Shown: piece by piece, positions 47,277 through 56,677 of the stretch
Layout: each line of letters begins with the position of its first letter
Position numbering within the stretch: the first letter of the stretch is position 1
Source of the DNA: Microbacterium sp. LWO13-1.2
Lineage (GTDB): Bacteria; Actinomycetota; Actinomycetes; Actinomycetales; Microbacteriaceae
Length of the DNA stretch: 64,000 nt
Direction of reading: 5' to 3'
Assembly: GCF_038397725.1 (NCBI RefSeq)
Contig: NZ_CP151634.1
Location: 1,612,001-1,676,000 of the forward strand
Notes under the pieces: model-generated
Database searches by the model: none
What the model was told of the DNA's origin: nothing
What the model saw: only the letters and a program-made list of their open reading frames with translations
Position numbers and translations under genes: made by a program

Positions 47277-48610
47277 TGCTTGAGGATTCCCTGCGTCAGG
47301 AGCTCGGCCGTCAGCTTGCCGTCGAGCTTGGTGAGTTCTTCTTCGACGTCGAGGGAGCAGTCAGCGAGCAGGGCGTTGATGGTGTCAGCGCTCATCTGGC
47401 GTACCGGCGTCCAGCTCGGGATGGTCGGCGCGTAGTGGCCGCTCTCCTTGTAGGCGGTCGCGAACGTCTCCCAGCGGGGGTCGTCGCGGACCTCGCTGAT
47501 GTCGACCTTCTCGTTGACCGGGAGCTGGATGGCGAAGGCATCCGTGCCCTCCATGCCGTAGGTCTGCGATTCTTCGCCGACGTACCAGTCGGCGAAAGCC
47601 GTCTGACCCTTCTCGTTCTCGGAGCCGGCCATCAGGTAGACCGTGCCGCCCTCAGCGAGCACCGAGGCGTCCTTCGGGCCCTCAGGCGCCGGGACCACGG
47701 TGTACTTGTCGGCGCCGAGCACCTTGTCGAAGCGCGGCATCATGTAGGGGCCGGTCACGTACATGCCCGCGACGCCGGACTCGAAGGCCTCGTTCGTCGG
47801 CGGGGTGTCCATGCTCGGGGCTCCCGGCTGGATGACGCCGGCCGTGCACTGCAGGTCGCGGAACCAGGTCGTCGCCTCGATCGCCTCGTCCGTGGTCATC
47901 GACGGCAGCCATTCGTCGCCGGAGCCGGTGATGAAGTCGCCGCCCGCGGCCCAGAGGAAGTTCGAGAAGTACCAGGAGGCGTAGCCGCGCTTGGTCGAAC
48001 CGGGAACGGCGAGTCCGTAGGTGTCGGCCTGGCCGTTGCCGTCGGGGTCGTTCTTCGTGAACGCCTCGGCGACGGCGAGCATCTCGTCCCAGTCGGTCGG
48101 TGCCTCGAGTCCGAGGTTCGCCAACCAGTCGCTGCGGATCATGAGCGCGTTCGCCTGAGCGGAGTAGGGGATGCCGTAGGTCTTGCCGTCGATGGCCTTG
48201 CCGGCCTCGAGGGCCTGCGCTGTCATGTTCTTCGAGTTCTTGATGTCCTTGAGGTCGACCTCGCGGAGGATGCCCTGCGACTGCATCGTGCCGAGCTGGC
48301 TGACGTCGTTGAGCACGATGTCCGGCAGGTCCTTCTGGCCGGCGCGCTGGGCGAGCTTGATCTCGAAGTCATCGAAGATCGCGGTGACCTCGGCTTTGTA
48401 GCCGGTTGCCTCCATGAATGCTTCTACCTGTCGGATCGTCGCAGCCTCGCTGGGGCTGCCGGGGGTGGTGCGGGTCCAGACTTCGAGGACGGCCTCTTCG
48501 TCCTGCTTGACGCCCGAGCTGTCGCCTTCGGGGGCGGCTGCGCTGGAGCAGCCGGCGAGCGCAAGCGTGACGACGCCCAGGACTGCGGCTGCTTTCATCT
48601 TTGTGTGCAT
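47273..48610 (-). CDS. ABC transporter sugar-binding lipoprotein (third importer)
   Basis: A 445-residue solute-binding protein with lipobox LALAGC (Cys21). The ATG at 48610 follows GGAG; the longer frame upstream crosses the operator and promoter and is rejected. Body features include YGIPYSAQANALMIRSDWL and PTDWDEMLAVAEAF. It heads a six-gene operon (importer, phosphatase, GH29, PL6) under a consensus promoter and operator just upstream. Confidence 0.93.
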   Translation of the reverse strand: MHTKMKAAAVLGVVTLALAGCSSAAAPEGDSSGVKQDEEAVLEVWTRTTPGSPSEAATIRQVEAFMEATGYKAEVTAIFDDFEIKLAQRAGQKDLPDIVLNDVSQLGTMQSQGILREVDLKDIKNSKNMTAQALEAGKAIDGKTYGIPYSAQANALMIRSDWLANLGLEAPTDWDEMLAVAEAFTKNDPDGNGQADTYGLAVPGSTKRGYASWYFSNFLWAAGGDFITGSGDEWLPSMTTDEAIEATTWFRDLQCTAGVIQPGAPSMDTPPTNEAFESGVAGMYVTGPYMMPRFDKVLGADKYTVVPAPEGPKDASVLAEGGTVYLMAGSENEKGQTAFADWYVGEESQTYGMEGTDAFAIQLPVNEKVDISEVRDDPRWETFATAYKESGHYAPTIPSWTPVRQMSADTINALLADCSLDVEEELTKLDGKLTAELLTQGILKQ

Positions 48611-48626
48611 GGTTTCTCCAGGGTTT

Positions 48627-48642
48627 TGGCAAACGCTTGCCA
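48627..48642. promoter_or_regulatory. LacI-type operator, site 4 of 5
   Basis: TGGCAAACGCTTGCCA lies between the predicted transcription start and the ATG at 48610, so a bound repressor would act as a roadblock. Confidence 0.8.
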
Positions 48643-48664
48643 CTTTGCAAGACGTCGATGGCGA

Positions 48665-48693
48665 ATCTAACCTAGGGATGCGAACACTGTCAA
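48665..48693 (-). promoter_or_regulatory. sigma-70-type promoter of the third importer operon
   Basis: On the minus strand TTGACA (48693-48688), a 17-bp spacer and TTAGAT (48670-48665) form a near-consensus promoter. Transcription would start near 48658. Confidence 0.72.
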
Positions 48694-48742
48694 TCATTGA
48701 TCGGATGTTTCGCTTTCAATCGTGATGAAGTCGGGAGACGAA

Positions 48743-49753
48743 GTGGTCGACAGGGATGACAAGTTTCGGGTGCGTCTGGTGATGGAGGAGCGGCGTCGGG
48801 GGGATGTCTATCCCGCCGACGTGCTGGCCGATATCGACCGTATCGCGGACCTGGAGCGCCCGTTCCTCACGGCGCAGGAGCTCGCGGCCGATCCGGAGGC
48901 CCTGCGCGACACCGACGTGCTCCTCACCGGCTGGGGTGCGCCCGTCATCGATGCCGAACTGCTCGCTCGAGCACCGCGGTTGCGGGCAGTGCTGCACGGT
49001 GCGGGATCCGTGAAGCACCTGATCACGGATGACTTCTGGGCGCGCGGACTCTCGATCGTCTCCGCGGCCTCCGCCAACGCCGAGCCGGTCGCCGAGATGA
49101 CCGCTGCGCAGATCGTCCTCGCGGCTCGCGGAGTGCCGGCATCCCGCCGCCGGTATCGTTCCGAGCGCACTCTCGCTGCAGCCCAGGCCGCCTCCGGTAC
49201 CAGGGGGAGCGTCGTCGGCCTGGTCGCTCTGGGGGAGATCGGACGGCGAGTGGCGGAGCGGCTGCGCGGCTCGGGTCTCATCCTGCTCGCCGCTGACCCG
49301 TTCGCGGATGCGGCGGCTGCTGCCGAGCTGGGCGTCTCCCTCGTGTCGCTGGACGAGCTGTTCGACCGGGCCGACGTCGTGAGCCTGCACGCGCCTCTCC
49401 TCCCGGCGACGGAGGGGATGATCGACGCCCGCCTCCTGGAGCGGATGCCGGAGGGTGCCACGCTCATCAACACCGCGCGGGGTGGCCTGATCGCCGAGGC
49501 TGACCTGGTCGACGTGTTCCGCCGTCGGCCCGACCTGACCGCGCTGCTGGACGTCACCGCGCAGGAGCCGCCGGCGCCGGATTCGGCGCTCTGGGACCTG
49601 GAGAACGTCGAGCTGACGCCGCACGTGGCCGGCTCCATGGGCACTGATCGTGGAGCGATGGGGCAGCTCGTCGCCGAGGAGCTCGAACGCCTGGTCGGAG
49701 GCCGGCCGCTGCAGCACGCGATCGCGCGGAGCACCCTCGAGCGCATGGCCTGA
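48743..49753 (+). CDS. D-2-hydroxyacid dehydrogenase, copy 3
   Basis: A 336-residue paralog of the enzymes at 9148 and 19240. The signature is LHGAGSVKHLITDDFWARG, the Rossmann motif GLVALGEIGRRV, Arg in NTARGG and His in TPHVAGSMGTD. GTG at 48743 is preferred because GGGAG lies 5 bp before it; GTG 48722 and ATG 48725 are in frame. It is divergent from the importer and followed by a LacI gene and glycerate kinase, which makes a keto/hydroxyacid intermediate likely. Confidence 0.86.
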   Translation: MVDRDDKFRVRLVMEERRRGDVYPADVLADIDRIADLERPFLTAQELAADPEALRDTDVLLTGWGAPVIDAELLARAPRLRAVLHGAGSVKHLITDDFWARGLSIVSAASANAEPVAEMTAAQIVLAARGVPASRRRYRSERTLAAAQAASGTRGSVVGLVALGEIGRRVAERLRGSGLILLAADPFADAAAAAELGVSLVSLDELFDRADVVSLHAPLLPATEGMIDARLLERMPEGATLINTARGGLIAEADLVDVFRRRPDLTALLDVTAQEPPAPDSALWDLENVELTPHVAGSMGTDRGAMGQLVAEELERLVGGRPLQHAIARSTLERMA

Positions 49754-49790
49754 TTCGGAGGCGGAAGGGCGCGGGGTTCGGCGATTGGTC

Positions 49791-49806
49791 CGGCAACCGA
49801 TTGCCA
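49791..49806. promoter_or_regulatory. LacI-type operator, site 5 of 5
   Basis: CGGCAACCGATTGCCA differs from the consensus only in its first base and lies 51 bp ahead of the LacI gene at 49858, consistent with autoregulation. Confidence 0.68.
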
Positions 49807-49857
49807 CGATGGAGGGACGCGCCGGGTCCGGGTGGGCGACGCCGCTATGCTCGGTTC

Positions 49858-50955
49858 ATGGATACGTCCGAGCCGACTCCGGAAAGCCCCTTCCGCGTTC
49901 GCGCGACACGGCCGGGCCGACACAGCGCTCCCACGCTGGAAGACGTCGCGCGCGTCGCCGGAGTGTCGCTGGCCACGGCATCCCGCGTCCTGAACGGCTC
50001 GGAGCGGAAAGTCGCCGAGTCGTTCCGGGAACGGGTCGAGCAGGCAGCCGAAGAACTCGGATACACAGCGAACGTGTCGGCGCAGGCCACCGCCCGCGGG
50101 ACCTCGCCGGTCATCGCGCTGCTCGTCGCGGACATCGCCGACCCCTACTTCGGCCTGATCGCCTCGGGTGTCGCGCGCGGTGCCGACGAGCACGGCCTCG
50201 TCGTGACCATCGCGATCACGGAACGCGACCCCGCCAGGGAGAAGCGGATCGTGCGGGCGTTGCGTGGTCAGCGACCGCAGGGGCTCATCCTGGCGGCGTC
50301 GCGCACGCACGAGCCCATGGAGCAGGAGACCAGACAGGAGCTGGCGGAGTTCGCCCGGTTCGGTGGTCAGGTCGTCGCTCTCGGCGCAGGTGAGGCGGGG
50401 GAGCGCAGCGTCCAGATCGACAACGCCGCCGGTGCCGAGGCGCTCGGACGCCGGATGGCCGATCTCGGATACCGTTCGGCGGTGGCCCTGGCCGCCGCGG
50501 CGGGGGTGGACACCTCCGATGCGCGACTCGACGGATTCCGTCGCGGCTTCGGTGCAGGCGGCGGCGCGGTGCAGAAGGTCTACCGGGGCGACTTCCGGCG
50601 GGAATCGGGAACGGACACCATGGCGAAGGCGCTGGCAGACGGCATCGACCGCGGCACGCTCGTCTTCGCGATCAGCGACGTCGTCGCGATCGGGGCGATG
50701 ACCGCCATCCGCGACGCCGGACGCGAGATCGGCGCGGACATCGCGGTCTGCGGTTTCGACGACGTGCCGTCGAGTCTTGACGTCACTCCGCCGCTCACGA
50801 CGGTGCACGTCCCGCTGAGCGACGTCGGCTACCAGGCGTTCCGCGCGACGATCGATCCCGACTGGAAGCAGGGGCCGCTCCCGCTCGACGTCATCGTGCG
50901 CGCGAGCACGCCCGCGCTCGCGACCGGCGGCGCTGCGGAGAAGGAGCTCGGATGA
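49858..50955 (+). CDS. LacI-family regulator, coupled to glycerate kinase
   Basis: A 365-residue repressor with HTH PTLEDVARVAGVSLATASRVL at about 24-44 and a sensor domain (ALLVADIADPYFGLIASGVA, CGFDDVPSSLDV). ATG 49858 is chosen by position of the HTH; the ribosome site is weak. It overlaps the glycerate kinase start by 4 bp. With an operator in its own promoter it is the better candidate for binding the five-site regulon. Confidence 0.91.
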   Translation: MDTSEPTPESPFRVRATRPGRHSAPTLEDVARVAGVSLATASRVLNGSERKVAESFRERVEQAAEELGYTANVSAQATARGTSPVIALLVADIADPYFGLIASGVARGADEHGLVVTIAITERDPAREKRIVRALRGQRPQGLILAASRTHEPMEQETRQELAEFARFGGQVVALGAGEAGERSVQIDNAAGAEALGRRMADLGYRSAVALAAAAGVDTSDARLDGFRRGFGAGGGAVQKVYRGDFRRESGTDTMAKALADGIDRGTLVFAISDVVAIGAMTAIRDAGREIGADIAVCGFDDVPSSLDVTPPLTTVHVPLSDVGYQAFRATIDPDWKQGPLPLDVIVRASTPALATGGAAEKELG

Positions 50956-52055
50956 AGGTCGTACTGGCACCGGACAGCTTCAAGGGCACGATCACCGCGG
51001 CGGATGCGGCGTCTGCGCTTGCTGAGGGCTGGGCGTCCGTCGATGCCGCCGCATCGTTCGTCTTCCGCCCGATGGCCGACGGCGGCGAAGGCACGGTCGC
51101 CGCGTTCGCAGCGGCCGTCGCAGGCGCGCAGCGCATGCCTCTCGTCGTGGACGGCCCCGCTGGCACACCGGTCGAGACCGCGTGGCTGCTGCTGCCCGCC
51201 TCTGCAGATGCCCCCGACGGAACCGCCGTCATCGACCTGGCCTCCACCTCGGGCATCGAACTGCTGGACGAGCTGCGACCGTGGGATGCCGATACGACCG
51301 GCTTCGGGCAGGCCGTCGTCGCGGCCCTCGACCACGGCGTCTCGCGCCTCGTGGTCGGCATCGGGTCGAGTGCGTCGACGGATGGCGGCACCGGTCTGCT
51401 CACCGCGCTCGGCGCCCGATTCCTCGATGCCGCCGGCGCGCCGGTCGTGTCGGGAGCGCGAGGACTCGCAGACATCGCCGACGTCGACCTCAGCGGGCTC
51501 CGGCCGGCGCCGGAGGTGCGGGTGCTCACCGACGTCACCAATCCGCTGACCGGCCCACGCGGCGCGGCAGCGGTGTTCGGACCGCAGAAGGGACTCGTCG
51601 AAGGCGACATCGCCGTCGTCGACGCCGGTCTGGAGCAGCTCGCCAGGCTGCTCGACATCGACGCGTCGTTCCCCGGTTCGGGAGCGGCCGGCGGTACCGG
51701 AGCGGCGCTCGTGGCCTGGGGCGCGACTCTCGCGCCGGGCTCTGCCGAGGTCGCACAGTTGATCGGCGTCGCGGAGGCTCTGGCCGGCGCGGACATCGTG
51801 ATCACCGGCGAAGGGTCCTTCGACGGACAGTCCGGAGACGGCAAGGTTCCCTCGTTCGTCGCGGGCCTTGCCGAGGACGCCGGAGTGCGCGCGATGCTCG
51901 CCGCCGGTCGGATCACCGCGGATGCCGATACGACGCTGTTCGCGGCATCCGTTTCGCTCACCGACCTCGCCGGGTCGCCGGCGGCCGCCCTCGCGGAGCC
52001 CGCACGCTGGCTGCGCGAGGCCGGCGCTGCACTCGCCCGGGCCGCAGCATCCTGA
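50952..52055 (+). CDS. glycerate kinase (GlxK/GarK family)
   Basis: A 367-residue enzyme that phosphorylates D-glycerate. The N-terminal LAPDSFKGTITAADAA, the RPMADGGEGT motif, GIGSSASTDGGTGLL and ITGEGSFDGQS are all typical. It is translationally coupled to the LacI gene. In sugar-acid catabolism glycerate arises by reduction of tartronate semialdehyde or hydroxypyruvate, which links it plausibly to the nearby hydroxyacid dehydrogenase. Confidence 0.93.
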   Translation: MKVVLAPDSFKGTITAADAASALAEGWASVDAAASFVFRPMADGGEGTVAAFAAAVAGAQRMPLVVDGPAGTPVETAWLLLPASADAPDGTAVIDLASTSGIELLDELRPWDADTTGFGQAVVAALDHGVSRLVVGIGSSASTDGGTGLLTALGARFLDAAGAPVVSGARGLADIADVDLSGLRPAPEVRVLTDVTNPLTGPRGAAAVFGPQKGLVEGDIAVVDAGLEQLARLLDIDASFPGSGAAGGTGAALVAWGATLAPGSAEVAQLIGVAEALAGADIVITGEGSFDGQSGDGKVPSFVAGLAEDAGVRAMLAAGRITADADTTLFAASVSLTDLAGSPAAALAEPARWLREAGAALARAAAS

Positions 52056-52081
52056 GCTGAGCGTCACACGCGTTCGGGGAT

Positions 52082-52120
52082 GGTTTCGACCGGTTCCAGG
52101 CCGTGGGAACCGGTGAAACC
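52082..52120. terminator. bidirectional hairpin between glycerate kinase and pgm
   Basis: GGTTTC-g-ACCGGTTCC pairs with GGAACCGGTGAAACC around an 8-nt loop, a 15-bp stem with one bulged G. It lies between convergent genes. No long T-run. Confidence 0.72.
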
Positions 52121-52159
52121 TCTCCCTGAACTGCGGTCAGGCGGCGTCGGGGGACGGTG

Positions 52160-53803
52160 TCAGCCGCCCAGAGCGGCCGACACGACGGCGCGGGCCTCTT
52201 CCTGCACCTCGGCGAGGTGCTCCGGGCCGAGCAGGCTCTCGGCATAGAGCTTGTAGACGTCTTCGGTGCCGGACGGACGGGCGGCGAACCATGCGTGTTC
52301 CGTCTGCACCTTCAGGCCGCCGATCGCCGCGCCGTTGCCGGGGGCGTGCGAGAGCTTCGCCGTGATCGGCTCGCCGGCGAGGGTCGTCGCGGAGATGCTC
52401 TCCGGTGCGAGCTTGCCGAGGGTCGCCTTCTGCTCCGGGGTCGCGGCCGCGTCAACTCGCTGGTAGGCGGATGCTCCGAACGCCTGCTCCAGCTCGGCAT
52501 AGCGCTCCGACGGAGTCTTCCCGGTGACCGCGATGATCTCAGCGGCCAGAAGGCAGAGCAGGATGCCGTCCTTGTCGGTCGACCAGACCGAGCCGTCTTT
52601 GCGCAGGAACGATGCTCCGGCCGACTCCTCGCCGCCGAAGGCGACAGAGCCGTCGAGCAGCCCGGGCACGAACCACTTGAATCCGACCGGAACCTCGAGC
52701 AGACGCCGGCCGAGCGACTCGGCGACGCGGTCGATGATCATCGACGAGACCAGGGTCTTGCCGATCGCGGCATCCCGCGGCCACTCCGCACGGTGCGAGA
52801 ACAGGTAGTCGATGGCGACCGCGAGGTAGTGGTTCGGGTTCATCAGCCCGGCATCCGGGGTGACGATGCCGTGCCGATCGGCGTCGGCGTCGTTGCCGGT
52901 CAGCACGTCGTAGTCGCCCTTCTTGGCGACGAGCGAGGCCATCGCCGAGGGCGACGACGGATCCATCCGGATCTTCTCGTCCCAGTCCAGCGTCATGAAA
53001 CGCCACGTCGGGTCGACTTCGGGGTTCACCACGGTGAGGTCGAGTTCGTAGACCTCGGCGATGAGCGCCCAGTATTCGACGGATGCTCCGCCCAGCGGAT
53101 CAGCCCCGATGCGGACGCCCGCCTTGCGGATCGCGTCGACGTCGATGATCGAGGCGAGATCGCGCACGTAGGCGTCGCGGAAGTCATAGGCGGGGAGCGC
53201 GTCCCAGTCGACGTCGGCGAAGCGCTCCCGCTTGACACCCTCGAGGCCGGTGGCGATCAGCTCGTTCGCGCGGTCGGCGATCCAGCTGGTGGCATCGGTA
53301 TCGGCGGGGCCGCCGTGCGGGGGGTTGTACTTGAAGCCGCCGTCGCGGGGCGGGTTGTGGCTCGGCGTGACGACGATGCCATCGGCTCGGCCCGCAGCAT
53401 CCGCCGCCAGATCGCGGTTGAAGGTGAGGATCGCGTGACTGAGCGCCGGGGTCGGCACATACGAGTCGCGGGAATCGACGCGGACGTCGATGCCGTTCGC
53501 GACCAGCACCTCGATCGCACTGCGCTCCGCCGGGAGAGACAGCGCGTGGGTGTCGCGGCCGAGGAACAGCGGACCACGGATGCCCTGACTGTCGCGGTAG
53601 TCGACGATGGCCTGCGTCGTCGCGAGGATGTGGTTCTCGTTGAAGCTGCCCGACAGCGAAGACCCGCGATGACCGCTGGTGCCGAATGCCACGCGCTCAG
53701 CGGCGACGTCGGGCTTCGGGATGCGGTCGTAATAGGCGGCGATCAGTTCGTCGACATCGATGAGGTCAGTTTCCTCCGCGGGGAGGCCGGCACGGCTCGT
53801 CAT
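52160..53803 (-). CDS. pgm: phosphoglucomutase (alpha-D-glucose phosphate-specific)
   Basis: A 547-residue enzyme interconverting glucose-1- and glucose-6-phosphate. The phosphoserine loop is [13 protein letters not shown] (Ser148), the metal loop contains DADADRHG, and the sugar-binding GEESAG is present. Full length for the bacterial Pgm family. It marks the shift from the catabolic island to housekeeping genes. Confidence 0.95.
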   Translation of the reverse strand: MTSRAGLPAEETDLIDVDELIAAYYDRIPKPDVAAERVAFGTSGHRGSSLSGSFNENHILATTQAIVDYRDSQGIRGPLFLGRDTHALSLPAERSAIEVLVANGIDVRVDSRDSYVPTPALSHAILTFNRDLAADAAGRADGIVVTPSHNPPRDGGFKYNPPHGGPADTDATSWIADRANELIATGLEGVKRERFADVDWDALPAYDFRDAYVRDLASIIDVDAIRKAGVRIGADPLGGASVEYWALIAEVYELDLTVVNPEVDPTWRFMTLDWDEKIRMDPSSPSAMASLVAKKGDYDVLTGNDADADRHGIVTPDAGLMNPNHYLAVAIDYLFSHRAEWPRDAAIGKTLVSSMIIDRVAESLGRRLLEVPVGFKWFVPGLLDGSVAFGGEESAGASFLRKDGSVWSTDKDGILLCLLAAEIIAVTGKTPSERYAELEQAFGASAYQRVDAAATPEQKATLGKLAPESISATTLAGEPITAKLSHAPGNGAAIGGLKVQTEHAWFAARPSGTEDVYKLYAESLLGPEHLAEVQEEARAVVSAALGG

Positions 53804-53880
53804 GCACTCAGTCTGCCCTCTGTGCGGCGGGACCGCATCCGCGATCCGGGCGGATTACGCACAGGGCGCCGAGGGCTAAG

Positions 53881-54831
53881 GTGAAACGCGTGACTGAACG
53901 CCGTACCTACAGCTACCTCGGCCCTGCCGGAACATTCACCGAGGCGGCGCTCGAGCAGGTCGCCGAAGCCCGCGGCCAGGACTGGCGCGCCGTGCACAAC
54001 GCCGGTGAGGCGTTCGCCGATGTGCTGGAAGGTCGCAGTCATGCGGCGATGATCGCGATCGAGAACTCCGTCGAGGGCGGGGTGTCGACCACGCAGGATG
54101 CACTCGCGACGCTCCCGGGGCTCCGCATCATCGGCGAGTATCTGGTGAAGGTGAACTTCGTCCTCGTGGCGCCCCGAGGAACGACGCTCGACGACGTGCA
54201 GGTCATCGCGGCGCATCCCGTCGCCTACGCGCAGTGCCACGGATGGCTCGGCGAGCATCTTCCCGCGCACTCGCACGTCCCCGCTGCGAGCAACGTCGCC
54301 TCCGCCATCGGCATGCTCGACGGCACCCTGCCGGTGCAGGCCGCCATCGCCCCTCCGGGGATCGTGCGGCACTACGACGTCGACGTGCTGGCGACCGAGA
54401 TCGGCGACAATGCCCAGGCCGTCACCCGTTTCGTGCTCGTCACCCGCACCGCGCGGCCGCCCGCGCCGACCGGGGCCGACAAGACATCCATGATCGTCGA
54501 GCTGCCGCACGACCATCCCGGTTCGCTGCTTGAGATGCTCGAGCAGTTCTCGACGCGGGGCATCAACCTCTCGCTCATCGAGTCGCGGCCGATCGGCGAC
54601 GAGCTCGGACGCTACCGCTTCGTCATCGACGCCGACGGCCACATCGAACACGAGCGCATGGCGGACGCCGTGCTCGGCATCCGCCGGTTCAGCCCCCGTG
54701 TGGTGTTCCTCGGCTCGTACCCGCGTGCCGACCGGCAGATCGTTCAATACCCGGAGCGCTACGCCGACGACGTGTTCGTCGAGGCGCGGGATTGGCTGCG
54801 CGGCATCCTGAGCGGCGAGCCCGAGGAGTAG
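53881..54831 (+). CDS. pheA: prephenate dehydratase
   Basis: A 316-residue monofunctional enzyme making phenylpyruvate from prephenate in phenylalanine synthesis. The N-terminal SYLGPAGTFTEAAL, the catalytic TRFVLV motif and the C-terminal ACT domain with the allosteric ESRPIGDELGRYRF region are all present. GTG 53881 or GTG 53890 may start it. Probably feedback-inhibited by Phe, as in the family. Confidence 0.95.
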   Translation: MKRVTERRTYSYLGPAGTFTEAALEQVAEARGQDWRAVHNAGEAFADVLEGRSHAAMIAIENSVEGGVSTTQDALATLPGLRIIGEYLVKVNFVLVAPRGTTLDDVQVIAAHPVAYAQCHGWLGEHLPAHSHVPAASNVASAIGMLDGTLPVQAAIAPPGIVRHYDVDVLATEIGDNAQAVTRFVLVTRTARPPAPTGADKTSMIVELPHDHPGSLLEMLEQFSTRGINLSLIESRPIGDELGRYRFVIDADGHIEHERMADAVLGIRRFSPRVVFLGSYPRADRQIVQYPERYADDVFVEARDWLRGILSGEPEE

Positions 54832-54847
54832 GCGCCCGCCACGCGCC

Positions 54848-55888
54848 TCAGATCGCGGCGGCGATGAGCTCCAGCGTCTGGGCGCGGCCGAACGGCTCGG
54901 CGAGAGGTTCCGCATCGAAGGCTCCGGCCACGGGCGAAAGCATGACCTCGTCGACGCCGAATCGCTCGGCGAAGGAACGGACCTCGGCGGCGACCGTCTC
55001 TCCGGTGCCGACGAACCAGCGAGACCGCGCGGCCTGCACGACCTGGTCGGTCGCGGCATCCGTCTCCGCCGCCAGCGCCTGCTCGACCGTGTCGAGCGCC
55101 GTGAGCGGCTTGTTCAGACGCAGCCGGGCCATCATCCGCAACTGCGGGAGGGCGCGGGCCTCCGCCTCCTCCGAGGTGGGAGCGGCGACGGCGTTGACAG
55201 TGAGGAACGTGCGAGGCTCCGCGAGCGCCTCGGAAGGCCGGAACCCGGAGCGGTACAGGTCGAGCGCACGTTCGAGCCCCTCTCCGGAGAAGTGGTTCGC
55301 GAACACGTACGGCAGTCCCTGCGCGGCGGCGAGCTGTGCCGAGTAGTCGCTGGATCCGAGCAGCCACACCTCTGGCACGCCGGTGGCTGCGGGTGTCGCG
55401 TGCACCGTGTATTCGCCGCCGGAGGTGAAACGCACGGTGGCGCCATCGTCGGAGAGCAGCAGCGAGATGTCCTGCACGTGGCGCGGGAACTGTTCGACGT
55501 CGCTGGTGGTGCCGGCCGTGCGCAGCAACTGGGTGATCACGGGGTCGCTGCCCGGCGCGCGGCCGATGCCGAGGTCGATCCGCCCCGGGGCGATCGCCTC
55601 GAGGGCGGCGAACTGCTCGGCGACGATGAGCGGGGCATGGTTGGGGAGCATGACGCCGCCCGAGCCGAGTCGGATGCGGCGGGTGCGACCGGATGCCGCG
55701 GCGATCAGCACCGGCGGAGACGTCGACGCGACCGCCGGCATGTTGTGGTGCTCGGCGAACCAGTACCGGCGGTAGCCGAGCTGATCCGCGTGTTCGGCGA
55801 GGGCCAGTGATGCGGCCACCGCCTCTGCACTGGTCTGTCCGGTGCGTACCGGAACGAGGTCTAGGACGGAGAGGGCGGTGGCAGTCAT
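54848..55888 (-). CDS. LLM-class flavin-dependent oxidoreductase
   Basis: A 346-residue luciferase-like monooxygenase with RYWFAEHHNMPAVASTSP, the GSGGVMLPNHAPLIVAEQFA segment and GRIDLGIGRAPGSD that are typical of the family. The long frame upstream of ATG 55888 is discarded as non-coding. Substrate is unknown. It converges on pheA. Confidence 0.92.
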   Translation of the reverse strand: MTATALSVLDLVPVRTGQTSAEAVAASLALAEHADQLGYRRYWFAEHHNMPAVASTSPPVLIAAASGRTRRIRLGSGGVMLPNHAPLIVAEQFAALEAIAPGRIDLGIGRAPGSDPVITQLLRTAGTTSDVEQFPRHVQDISLLLSDDGATVRFTSGGEYTVHATPAATGVPEVWLLGSSDYSAQLAAAQGLPYVFANHFSGEGLERALDLYRSGFRPSEALAEPRTFLTVNAVAAPTSEEAEARALPQLRMMARLRLNKPLTALDTVEQALAAETDAATDQVVQAARSRWFVGTGETVAAEVRSFAERFGVDEVMLSPVAGAFDAEPLAEPFGRAQTLELIAAAI

Positions 55889-56014
55889 CCTCCTCCCTAA
55901 CCTCGCGGGGCGGCGGGGCATTCCCTCGCGGCGGCAGGCGGATGCGCGCGCGCCAAGGGCTTGACCCGCCCGCCTCGCAGGGGTAATCCGGAGGGGAGGA
56001 CGGAGGCGGCGACG

Positions 56015-56638
56015 GTGTGGTTCGCAGATCGAACGCAGGCGGGGCGGATGCTCGCTGAGCGGTTGGCGGAGCATCCGCTCACCGACCCTGTCGTGCTGGG
56101 ATTGCCGCGCGGTGGTGTCCCGGTCGCGGTGGAGATCGCACGGGTGCTCGATGCGCCGCTGGATGTTCTCGTCGTCCGCAAGCTCGGCTTCCCCGGTCAT
56201 GAGGAGTTCGCGATGGGGGCTGTGGGCGAGGACGGGGCGAGAGTGCTCGATCAACGGGTGGCCGCCGGCGTCGCGCCTCGCGATCTCGAGCAGATCGAGA
56301 CCAGGGAGACGATGGAGATCGGGCAGCGCGTCGCCCGGTTCCGCGACAGGCGGCCGGCCGTCGATCTGCGCGGACGCACCGCGATCATCGTCGACGACGG
56401 TGTCGCGACCGGGGCGACCGCCAGGGCGGCCTGCGCGATCGCGCGGGCGAGGGGCGCCGCCGTCATCGTGCTCGCGGTGCCGGTCGCTGCTCCCGACTCG
56501 CTCGCCGAACTCGCGGATGCGGCGGACGAGATCGTGTGCCTGTACGCCCCCGCTGGGTTCATGGCGGTGGGCATGCACTACGTGGACTTCCGCCAGGTCG
56601 AGGACACCGAGGTCGTCCGGCTGCTCCGCGCGGAGTGA
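56015..56638 (+). CDS. phosphoribosyltransferase-family protein
   Basis: A 207-residue type I PRTase fold with the PRPP-binding loop IIVDDGVATGATARAA and an N-terminal VVLGLPRGGVPVAVEIA. GTG at 56015 follows GGAGG by 8 bp. Members of this group often occur beside hydrolase or stress genes; no nucleobase specificity can be read. It ends 39 bp before the antiporter gene. Confidence 0.86.
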   Translation: MWFADRTQAGRMLAERLAEHPLTDPVVLGLPRGGVPVAVEIARVLDAPLDVLVVRKLGFPGHEEFAMGAVGEDGARVLDQRVAAGVAPRDLEQIETRETMEIGQRVARFRDRRPAVDLRGRTAIIVDDGVATGATARAACAIARARGAAVIVLAVPVAAPDSLAELADAADEIVCLYAPAGFMAVGMHYVDFRQVEDTEVVRLLRAE

Positions 56639-56677
56639 CGCATCGGGCGCAAAGGGCCATCCCGCTACGCTTCGACC

